DNA of 64,000 bases from Acholoe squamosa (taxonomy: Eukaryota > Annelida > Polychaeta > Phyllodocida > Polynoidae). Made by a program: the position numbers and the translations under genes. The notes under the pieces are model-generated. The model searched no databases. It worked only from the letters and a program-made list of their open reading frames with translations, and had not been told where the DNA came from. Of the stretch, positions 43,101 through 55,100 are shown one piece after another. The stretch spans positions 4,032,501 to 4,096,500 of the forward strand of contig OX439041.1 of the NCBI GenBank assembly GCA_949317995.1. Direction: 5' to 3'. The first letter of the stretch is position 1, and each line of letters begins with the position of its first letter.

Positions 43101-46100
43101 TAAAGGAAAGTGTAATTTAAGTTTCATTCATATAGATCTATGAATATCTATCTATATATATTTAAAAGAGATATATATAAAGTTCTCCTTAAAAGAGACA
43201 TCTATTTAATAGAGTATTTAATAGAGATAACTATGTTATAAAATAAAAGTATCTATTTTTCTCACTATGTATATACTTTTGTCTTGTGGTTCTTTTGAAT
43301 TAAACACATAGATCCACTCAGTTACTGTGGACATCATCCTCCTGCAGTTAGGGTCTCTCTAGGGTCTGATCCATGATGACTTTACTTACCTTTTGGACTA
43401 TCTTTACCTTCTAGGTTGGTTGTCTCGATGCCCTTCCACAAAACACCATTTTCCAAGCTCCCAAAGGCTCGCAAGATGAGGAGGGAGATGGATGCAATGG
43501 AGCTCGAAATTGCAGAGCTGCGTAAGGCTGTCCGTCTGCAGAAAGGAAGCTCTACCTCAAGCCCCAAGCTCAGCTCCGCTCCCTCCTCAAGCCCCAAGTC
43601 AAGCTCCACATATGCAAACCCCAGCCCAAGAGACCCAAGCCAACTACACTGGGTAGACCCTGTATACCCAGTGCAGCAGGAAGTGATGGAGGCCCAACAA
43701 CTGCCTGCTGCCACACCGCAGCCTGCTGCCACTGATGCTCCGCAGCTGGCTGAACCAGCTGCACCACAGCCTGCTGCCACTGATGCTCCGCAGCTGGCTG
43801 AACCAGCTGCACCACAGCCTGCTGCCACTGATGCTCCGCAGCTGGCTGAACCAGCTGCACCACAGCCTGCTGCCACTGATGCTCCGCAGCTGGCTGAACC
43901 AGCTGCACCACAGCCTGTTGCTCCTGCTCCCCCACTTTCCCCAACAACAGAAACCATCCATGTGTTGGCGGCAATGGATGTTACCCCGAACGCTGACCGC
44001 TTGAAAGCTCTCACGAGCTACATCATGGTCAGCCAGCAGGTGCGTAAGACATCCACAAAAATTAAACAAAAGCTGATGCACTCACCTGCCACCAAAAAGG
44101 TCTACGGGCAGCAAGGCAGGCTGTCAAAAAGTGTAGGCCTTTCCCCCGACTATATCTTCCGGGAAAAGGAGAGTTCAAGGAAGAGGCTGGAGGATGCAGA
44201 AAACACCAGGAAACATGTCCTTGAGTTCCTCACACGAGAAGACGTTAGTTACGAGTTGCCCGACAAAAAGCATGCAACTAAGAAGGGGCAGCAGAAGTAT
44301 GCCCTCTCAGACACCCTGGTCAACCTCCACATGAGGTACTGTGCAGAATTCAAATCAGACCTGTCATTTGCCACCTTCCGCAGAGCCAGACCGATATGGT
44401 GCAAGCTGAACCACTTCCTTAAGAGGTCTGTCTGTCTCTGCAAACAGCATGCCAACATGGGCCTCATGTTGGAGGTTGTACCAGGGCTTCCTAACTCAAC
44501 ATCACAGTTACTGGAGTCTTTCACCGATGGGGAAATCATGGAGAAGATCAACAACCTGCCAGGGACACACGTGTCATACAGCACATGGGATAAGGTCACC
44601 AAAAAATACAACGACAAAGATGTCACTTACACCAAGCTGATCAAGGTACTAGACACAAAGGCAGACTTCATGACGAAATTCACAAGTGCACTGCCCAAAT
44701 TCCGGGCCCACTGCTCAAGAGTTGCTGCCCAGTTCAGTCAGTGCCAGGCACTCCGCGACAATCTCCCGAATGGTCACTGTATAATCCAGATGGATTATGC
44801 AGAAAACTGGAACTGCTCTTACCTCCGGGAGATTGCCGCGGCTTATTATTCGAAAGACCAAGTTACCCTTCACCCTATGGTGGTGAAGGTAAAGGCAGCC
44901 AATGGAGACCTGGAAACCATCACATTTGTCGGTGTGACTTCTGTCACAAACCACACGTTTCCGACCACCTGGGTCTTCATTGGCCAGCTGGTGGAAATCC
45001 TGAAGAAGTCACATGGTATTAATTTTGTCCATTTTGTCACTGACTCGCCCAGCAGTCAGTACCGCAACCGGTACACCATTCAAATGGTGGCCCGGTTTCA
45101 AGGTATCTTCAGCCTCGGAGCTGCCTGGAACTGGCTCTAGTCGGGCCATGGGAAGGGTGCATGCGACGGGGTCGGAGGTACCCTGAAGCGGCTGGCTGAT
45201 CGGCTTGTGAAGTCCAGCTCCATCATCCAGAATGCTGAGGACTTCACTGAGGTGGTGGGTCCAGCCACCAAAGTGAAGATCCTGTACGCTTCGGCAGATG
45301 ATATCAAGGCAGCCGAGCAGGAGGTGGCTGATTGGAAGAGCCCTGCCCTTCATGGCATTCTCTCTGTCCACCAGGCAGCATGCCACAACAGCAAGATAAT
45401 GGTGAGGGAGACGAGCTGCTACCAACCGTGCTGCTTGTCGGAGGACGGCTTCCACCCCTCATGTGCTAAATGGAGGCAGACGCGAGTAGCACAGGTTGGT
45501 GAGGTGGTTGAGGAGGTCCAGGATGAGTGGGAGGAGTGGGACTCTGGTTATGACACCACCGCAGAGGATGACCGCCCTCTCATCATCCTGCAGCAGGAGC
45601 TGCGTGATGAGGATGATAACATCCCCCTCGCTCAACTGCTCCATGATGAAGAGGACAACGAGGATGACATCCCTCTCGCCCAGCTGCCTGCCAGTGAGGA
45701 TGAGGATGACATCCCTCTCGCCCAGCTGCCGGACACAGAAGATGAGGATGACGTCCCCATCACCCAGCTGCAGCCCATCCGGCGTTCGACCCGGCGTCAG
45801 ACTCGTCGCACTTGTCGTCATTGAGCATTGCTTATATAAGGATGATACTGTGGGCATTGTCCTCCATTGGGTCATTTAGGTGGGCTTAACCCTCCATGAT
45901 AATGTTAGGAAAATGAATTAAGTAATTGGCATGATTATAATGAAACATAAATGAATGAAGTAATTGCAATGATTATATAAATAATGTACCATGGGTGGAC
46001 TGGGAGATAGGGGGGTAGATGTATTAAGTCATAGATGGATTAAATCATGATGGGTGGGCAAGGGGGGTAGGGTATGTAATTGTATGCAATGTTGGGGGAA

Positions 46101-49100
46101 AGGGTAGTCAATAAACATGTTCTTTCCAGTTCTGTTAAAAAGTGTTTCTGTTATATATACCAGACTAGACCCGAGAGAGACCCTACATCCAGAAGGTTGA
46201 TAGCCATAGTAACGGACTAGACCCGAGAGAGACCCTGTTTCCCATGCCCAGAGCAATAATTATATGCTGCAGACACCAGTGTTTTGTTTTACTGTGAAGA
46301 TAATGAATGTACCAAGCACCAAAAGTCCAAAACAACCACAAAGGTTTTGTAAAAATATGATTTTTTTGCAAATTTATGTGCCCGCATGCTATATTTTTAG
46401 CAAAACGGACCAGAAAAGAATATCTTTCCAAAGTAAAATCATGTTAAAAGGAGACTAATAAGAGAGTAAAAGGTTTAATGAACCTATGGGAGCATTCAAT
46501 TATTGTTATTAAGCACTTCCCTAAAGATAAAAGACATGGGAAAGAAAGAATGATATATAAAGGGTTTTCACCCCTGTTTTAGGCTACGGACTAGACCCGA
46601 GAGAGACCCTACTTAACTGCTGTAGCAGAACAAGGATAAGTCAAAGGCTAACATCCTTATAGGTGGTTGTAGACAAGCTCCTTAGCTACCATATGAAGTA
46701 GAAATAAGAGGGATAACCCATGTATTATGCAGTTTTACAATGTTTGGCAAAAGGCATGGTGAGTTGTGTAGGTGATCCCCTCGGACCGCAATATTTTAAT
46801 TTTACTATAATTATACCAAAAATTCATAGAATGTCCATCTAAATTCATTCCTAACATGCTCCAACATCTGTGTTTTACATATAAAAAAGAATAATAAAGG
46901 AAAGATTCATACAAAACATGCTAAATATGCATATACTGTACAGGGGTAGGGTCTCTCTCGGGTCTAGTGCGTAATTGAGGTAGTCCACTTCAGCCCTGTG
47001 CCCTGGATTTAAAAACGATATTTAACTTACCCACATATATGGACCCTAAGCCCCAACACATGTACTATGTGTACCCTAAAACTTTTTAGGCTGCTCCAGA
47101 ATATTTTTGGGACCCCCCTGGTAGCCCAGTTAACGACGATTCGTGATTATTGGTCATTGATAAATTGCACAAAGGGAGACATGACACTCAAATAGGCAAT
47201 GACATATGGAGTATATATTCTACTTATGCTGCACCATTTCATTTGCAGGTTTTAAGAACAGTAAGTGAGTTTTAAAATCGGGTTGAAGTCAGATAAATGT
47301 CAGAGTAAGTTGGCAAGTATGAGATTCACCCTGACTCTAAGGACTTGATTAAGATTTCTAAACACATAGGGGATGTATTATAACAACAGAAAAACATTTA
47401 AATAGTGAATGATTGGCCTAAAATCAATTGAAAAAAAATAGAAAATGAGGCTTGAGCTGCTGAAAAGAGTGCTTTGCAGGGGCTGGGTAGTAGCAGATTG
47501 GCTGGGAGTGCCCAATAAATGCTTAAAATCAAAGCCAGGGCCTTATTCTATCATATAAACCACAGATGTGCATGTATTTGGGTGTAACAGAGAAGCTATG
47601 GGACCAGAAATCATTCCATCAAGGGCATTACACGATTCATCATGCACCTTACATCAGGCAAGCAACTCTGGTTTTGGGCAACCAAGGCATGTTGAGACTC
47701 ATTTCTTTTTTTTTAAATGGCACCTCATCAATAGATATATGCCATAGGATGGGTTAGATAAGCCAGTAACGATTAATACAGCCTGTACATACACAAGTGC
47801 TGTTTAAGAGGGGTGGGTTGACTTCAAAAATACTTGAATGTGTATTGCCCGCAAAGGGTGAATAGTACTCAAAAGAGAAATTCACCAAAATTCCCTATAC
47901 AGACCCCTTGATGGTGATGAGAAGGAAGTCTGAGGATACTATATTTTTAGCTGATCTAATGCCATAAATGATTCTCATGAGACTGACATCACTATTTTCA
48001 ACTTAGAAGAATGGTTAGCGTAAAAAAGAAATTGAGACATATCACCTCCATTCCCCATGGAATTGTTTCTTTGGACCCCCCACTAAGGAATAAATAAAAT
48101 TATGGTGGTCTCTTACTGCTTTGCTTGATGGTTCAGGGGGTGGAATGAGGTTGAAATTGAAAGAAAATGCTATTTTGGGCCATTTTTTAACTTTGGGCCA
48201 TTATATCTCAAAAGATTCTGGTCCGACATATGCAAATTTGACCTTTCTTTGATTCCCAGGATTTTTACTTTCAAATAACACCAAAAAGAGGAAGAATGTT
48301 TAAATAGTTTTTATTCTGCACGCCCTAACCCAAAAAAGACACTAAAAAGCAGAAAGTGGGAGCTTTGTCAGGAATCGCCCATATATAGATAACATACCCT
48401 CACAGTTGTTGCCCGTGTAGCCTGGTGCACAGGTACATGTGTACAAACCCACTTCATCATTGCAGGTTGCACCGTTCTCACACTGATTTGGACTGCAATC
48501 ATTGATATCATCTGTAAAAGGGAGATAAACATAAGAGAATCTGCTCCTTATCATTTAACATTCTATAGCCGATAGTGGAGTAGTGCACCAGACCCGACAA
48601 TTGTCATGATGCACAAATGCACCCCTGGTGAGTAACTCACCTGGGCTATATTTGTGCATTATGACCTTCAGTATTGGACTGATAATCACGAATCGTCGTT
48701 AACTGGCCTGTTCTTGTTCTCCCTTTAACAAAAACTTGAAATGAAGTAATATAAGTGTCTTTATCATTTATTCTGGTCGGGATGGGATAGAGCTACAAGG
48801 GGTATATGGGTTTTGCATATCTACGAGGCATATTTAGAGAGCTAGAGGGCTATAACTGCCCAAAATGAGGGTTTTTTTCGAACAAAAACACAATAATCTC
48901 AAGTGCAACTGCAAATAATAAAAAATGCTGGGGCATAGGTTCCTTTTTTGGTTTTGGTTTTTCCCCTAGAGCACAGGGAAAATTTTAAGATCAAATAGGA
49001 ATATGTGGCCACAGTCGTTATTATGCTGGGTCACTGAAGGTACATGGGCAGTTCTACACTAGACCCGAGAGAGACCCTAACATAGCAACCATGCTCTATT

Positions 49101-52100
49101 ATTCATATAGCACAGAGATGATATAGATGTACCATGCGAAGCCTTAACATGTACCTAGATGCATGAAAAAAAAATTGGAAGTCTAGCTCCCATATCATGG
49201 TCTGGGTAGTCCATCCAATTTAGATGACACAGTTGGGGTAGTTTCGCGTTAGACCCGAGAGAGACCCTTCATGTCAGTCTGTCTCCAGTGTATAATATAT
49301 TTAACTATAATCTCTTACATGTTGATTGACCTTTGTATCAAAGTATCTTGGTCTGTTAGTATCAATCCCTCACTCCATAAAGTCTCAGAGATATAGTACC
49401 ATAACTGGCGATTGGAACCGAGAGAGACCCTAGACCCGAGAGAGCCCCTAGCGTCAAACAGTTGAACTACCGTCGATGCGCCATCTAGCGTTTTCGTATG
49501 ATCATTGCACGGCAGGGTTGCAACGGATTCAAGCCAGAGGACACACGGACGACCATAACAAGGTGAGAAATCGATGAATAATGTTCTTATTTTGATGGTT
49601 TTTGACATATATAAAGCAAAATTAACTAGTTTAACATGTATGGAACATAATTTAGATCAATTTGAAGGGGAAATATGGTAGAAAGACAAAAGCTGACTGA
49701 CCGATAGGCCGGCGTTCGTAGCGTGTAAATGCTCTAGTATAAGCGGGTCTCTCTCGGTTCTAATTTTTGGGTCTCTCTCGGTTCTGATACAAAGTTTGGC
49801 GTAATTGCTGTGTACTACGTCATTCCCCTCCAATGTTATATCAATGCTATAGCTCAAACATCTATATTTTGTACGTATCAGAACCAAAAGAGACCTGTCT
49901 CAATATTATAGTATAGGCGGGTCTCTCTCGGTTCTAAATTTCAGGTCTGATAGATGTTTGGCTGTATTCTTTTCTATATTTTGGGTCTCTCTCGGGTCTG
50001 ATGCGTAAGCTCTATGGTCTATGTCTATGTGTTTGATGTTAAATGTATCTTCTTCTTCAGATGCCTTACAAAGACCGATCCTCTGCAGCAGCTAAGGCTT
50101 CGGCCAAAAAATCTAACACAAAATATAGGAAGAAAACCAAGGGAGACCCGGTGCGTTCTGCCGCTGTAGCAGCCTCACATGCTGTGAGTATAGAATAACT
50201 ATATATAATTTTCGATAAATATAAAGCGCAAGTAAATCTGAATATATATGTTGAATGACTGTCCCTAGATGCCTGAGAGAAATACCAGACTGAGTTATAG
50301 TGAAGTTAATTTATAAATTTCCATGTTGTTATTTTTTGCAGAAGTTTGATGCCAAACGCCCATACAGGGATTTGACTGAGGAGGGCAAGGAAGAGAAGAG
50401 AAGGTCAAAGCGACGCTCCTACTACAAGGCCAAGGAGAAGAAAGCCGGTAAGAAAATCTTATAAGTTTTATTAATAATAATATTTTGTAAACACCTACAG
50501 ATTTGGTAGAGCCCCCCGTGTACCTCTTCAGTCTGTTATTCTCTTGCCTTTGGTTTTTAATGTGTTTTAATACTCTTTCCTCTTTAGCTGCAGAGAAAGA
50601 CTTTTGGACAGCTGCAGGGGACGCTCCTCCGGCCGCCCCCATCCCGGATGATGGCGCCCCTGGGCCTGCTGCTGCTGACCCCGCGCCTGATGCTGCTGCC
50701 CCCGTCCAGAAGAGGAGATCACGCCGGGCAAAGGGAGGGTGCGCCGCCCCACCGCTGCCACTCCCCGAGAAGCGCAGGAGGACTACCTCTGCCCCTGCAA
50801 GCTCCACCACCACCACACCTGCCTCCACCACCACCGCATCTGCCTCCACCACCACCTCAGCTTCCACAGCTACCACAGGGAGCAGGACACGCAGGAAGGG
50901 CCCCAGCTCCGCAGGAGGTTCTTGGTAAGTAGTCCATTACTATTGACATCATCCACCTGTATTGGTAGATATCTCTATAGCCCTGTTCCTGCAGTTAGGG
51001 TCTCTCTAGGGTCTAGTCCGTTACTATTGACATCATCCTCCTTGCAAACATTTAATGTCTCCAGTACAGGAGCATTATCTAGACACAGTTAGGATGTCTT
51101 ATAATATAGACATTAAAATTTATAACTATTTATATTTTCAGCTCGACAGAGGATGCACCAGTAGTGGCCAGCACCGGCAGCAGTGACCCCCCCGTGGCCA
51201 GCACCTCTACAGGTAGGAGGAAGGGACAGCCCCGAGCCACCCCTTCAGCAGCAGCTGGTCGGTCAGTATTGCTTTTTACTTCCTATAACATAACCAGTAG
51301 GTAAAAGTTAAAACCATATCTCTAATAACCAAAGAATATAGCTTGTCCCCTGATGTAGACCCTCCAGTACAGGAGTATGTACATAGATCTATGCAACATG
51401 TACATGTATGTAGATGTATGACAACATTAGATTCATGTTTAATATGTTTAACTACATACATGTGTTGTTATTGAATTTCTGTGCAGGATACCTGAGTCCA
51501 CCCCTGTCTCCCACTTCAACCTGTGACACCTTTGGAAGAATGAAACTGCTTAATTTCATTTTTAATCTCACATCGCGAGTGACACATACTTTTTACCTGG
51601 TAGACTGGAGGTCACTAGATGTTTGCTGGGTTCCCTTATATTTGAAATAGGTATGAGTGACATGTGGATACCTACGGTGTGTCGGGTTCTGCCTGGCGAA
51701 CAACGAAGCATGTCTCACATATCTAGGAACCTCTCAGATGTCACAGTATCTGAATCTCAGCACCCTGCTACTATGGTGTTTTTTTTTGTGTGTCATTGGC
51801 TATCTTGATGTAACTTATGTGAGGTCAAAAAAGGAAATTAAGCAGGCACTCTTAATCCATAACCTAAAGTGTAGCAGTGTGCTTTACAAGTGTAGACAAA
51901 TTAAACTACACACATAAAGTATCATCCTCCTGTATTGGTGGATATATCTAGGGCCCTGTTCCTGCAGTTAGGGTCTCTCTAAGGTCTAGTCCGTTACTAT
52001 GGACATCATCCTCCTGCACATAGGGTCTCTCTAGGGTCTAGTCCGTTACTATGGACATCATCCTCCTGCACATAGGGTACATTTAGGGTCTAGTCCTTGC

Positions 52101-55100
52101 AAACATTTAATGTCTCCAGTACAGGAGCATTACAGTAATAGCCAAGAGGAACATGTCTCACCCAATACCTCAAGTCTGTTACATGTGTGTACCCTCAACC
52201 TTTTCAGCTCTGTCAGCCCAGTGACACCCCCTGCTGCAGCCGAGAGGGAGCCTTCGCCAGACTACATCCCCCATCGGTAATTATTTTTTTTTCATTATTT
52301 CCTTTATGTTTGCAATAATAAATCTGACTTCATTCCAGGTGGCAACCAGGGATCAACACAACTACACACTTAAAACTATTATTTTGTCAAGTGATTTGTT
52401 TAATTAACCAATACTTTGTTGTGTTGTGTTCTGTTTCTTAATGAAATTCCTTTTCTTACAGAGTGAGGACGGTCGAGGAGCTCCCGGTGGAGAGGGTGCC
52501 TCTGAGGTACAACCTCAGGGGCCAACTCCACGTCACCTACTACACGGGCAGGGTGCTCGGCCGTGTAGTTAAGAAGGAGCCAGCGAGCAGTGAAGAGGAA
52601 GCCTAATTTTGTTTTTGTTTTTATTTTACTGAAGCCTGGAGCTGCCATTTTTCTTACTGTTAATTTAAAACTAACGAAAGTCTATGTATATATTTATATC
52701 TATCTATCTAAAGGAAAGTGTAATTTAAGTTTCATTCATATAGATCTATGAATATCTATCTATATATATTTAAAAGAGATATATATAAAGTTCTCCTTAA
52801 AAGAGACATCTATTTAATAGAGTATTTAATAGAGATAACTATGTTATAAAATAAAAGTATCTATTTTTCTCACTATGTATATACTTTTGTCTTGTGGTTC
52901 TTTTGAATTAAACACATAGATCCACTCAGTTACTGTGGACATCATCCTCCTGCAGTTAGGGTCTCTCTAGGGTCTGATCCATGATGACTTTACTTACCTT
53001 TTGGACTATCTTTACCTTCTAGGTTGGTTGTCTCGATGCCCTTCCACAAAACACCATTTTCCAAGCTCCCAAAGGCTCGCAAGATGAGGAGGGAGATGGA
53101 TGCAATGGAGCTCGAAATTGCAGAGCTGCGTAAGGCTGTCCGTCTGCAGAAAGGAAGCTCTACCTCAAGCCCCAAGCTCAGCTCCGCTCCCTCCTCAAGC
53201 CCCAAGTCAAGCTCCACATATGCAAACCCCAGCCCAAGAGACCCAAGCCAACTACACTGGGTAGACCCTGTATACCCAGTGCAGCAGGAAGTGATGGAGG
53301 CCCAACAACTGCCTGCTGCCACACCGCAGCCTGCTGCCACTGATGCTCCGCAGCTGGCTGAACCAGCTGCACCACAGCCTGCTGCCACTGATGCTCCGCA
53401 GCTGGCTGAACCAGCTGCACCACAGCCTGCTGCCACTGATGCTCCGCAGCTGGCTGAACCAGCTGCACCACAGCCTGCTGCCACTGATGCTCCGCAGCTG
53501 GCTGAACCAGCTGCACCACAGCCTGTTGCTCCTGCTCCCCCACTTTCCCCAACAACAGAAACCATCCATGTGTTGGCGGCAATGGATGTTACCCCGAACG
53601 CTGACCGCTTGAAAGCTCTCACGAGCTACATCATGGTCAGCCAGCAGGTGCGTAAGACATCCACAAAAATTAAACAAAAGCTGATGCACTCACCTGCCAC
53701 CAAAAAGGTCTACGGGCAGCAAGGCAGGCTGTCAAAAAATGTAGGCCTTTCCCCCGACTATATCTTCCGGGAAAAGGAGAGTTCAAGGAAGAGGCTGGAG
53801 GATGCAGAAAACACCAGGAAACATGTCCTTGAGTTCCTCACACGAGAAGACGTTAGTTACGAGTTGCCCGACAAAAAGCATGCAACTAAGAAGGGGCAGC
53901 AGAAGTATGCCCTCTCAGACACCCTGGTCAACCTCCACATGAGGTACTGTGCAGAATTCAAATCAGACCTGTCATTTGCCACCTTCCGCAGAGCCAGACC
54001 GATATGGTGCAAGCTGAACCACTTCCTTAAGAGGTCTGTCTGTCTCTGCAAACAGCATGCCAACATGGGCCTCATGTTGGAGGTTGTACCAGGGCTTCCT
54101 AACTCAACATCACAGTTACTGGAGTCTTTCACCGATGGGGAAATCATGGAGAAGATCAACAACCTGCCAGGGACACACGTGTCATACAGCACATGGGATA
54201 AGGTCACCAAAAAATACAACGACAAAGATGTCACTTACACCAAGCTGATCAAGGTACTAGACACAAAGGCAGACTTCATGACGAAATTCACAAGTGCACT
54301 GCCCAAATTCCGGGCCCACTGCTCAAGAGTTGCTGCCCAGTTCAGTCAGTGCCAGGCACTCCGCGACAATCTCCCGAATGGTCACTGTATAATCCAGATG
54401 GATTATGCAGAAAACTGGAACTGCTCTTACCTCCGGGAGATTGCCGCGGCTTATTATTCGAAAGACCAAGTTACCCTTCACCCTATGGTGGTGAAGGTAA
54501 AGGCAGCCAATGGAGACCTGGAAACCATCACATTTGTCGGTGTGACTTCTGTCACAAACCACACGTTTCCGACCACCTGGGTCTTCATTGGCCAGCTGGT
54601 GGAAATCCTGAAGAAGTCACATGGTATTAATTTTGTCCATTTTGTCACTGACTCGCCCAGCAGTCAGTACCGCAACCGGTACACCATTCAAATGGTGGCC
54701 CGGTTTCAAGGTATCTTCAGCCTCGGAGCTGCCTGGAACTGGCTCTAGTCGGGCCATGGGAAGGGTGCATGCGACGGGGTCGGAGGTACCCTGAAGCGGC
54801 TGGCTGATCGGCTTGTGAAGTCCAGCTCCATCATCCAGAATGCTGAGGACTTCACTGAGGTGGTGGGTCCAGCCACCAAAGTGAAGATCCTGTACGCTTC
54901 GGCAGATGATATCAAGGCAGCCGAGCAGGAGGTGGCTGATTGGAAGAGCCCTGCCCTTCATGGCATTCTCTCTGTCCACCAGGCAGCATGCCACAACAGC
55001 AAGATAATGGTGAGGGAGACGAGCTGCTACCAACCGTGCTGCTTGTCGGAGGACGGCTTCCACCCCTCATGTGCTAAATGGAGGCAGACGCGAGTAGCAC

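Larger units (their letters stand above)
39068..47155 (+). mobile_element. 8,088-base DNA transposon, copy 1
   Basis: Interrupts an array unit with a 4-bp target duplication, ATTG (39064-39067 and 47156-47159). Terminal inverted repeats are 30 bp and match at 28 positions; the perfect inner 25 bp begins ATAATCACGAATCGTC. It holds two plus-strand genes: a six-exon basic protein gene (A) and a transposase-like gene (B). Many copies of AGACCCGAGAGAGACCCT or its reverse lie in the non-coding parts. I do not assign a superfamily: the 4-bp non-TTAA duplication and the protein motifs fit none that I can name with certainty. Confidence 0.85.

Noticed and set aside
43382-44014. Several long minus- and plus-strand frames over the 48-base minisatellite
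   Set aside because: A 48-base repeat is divisible by three, so it stays open in several frames. None has similarity beyond the repeat.
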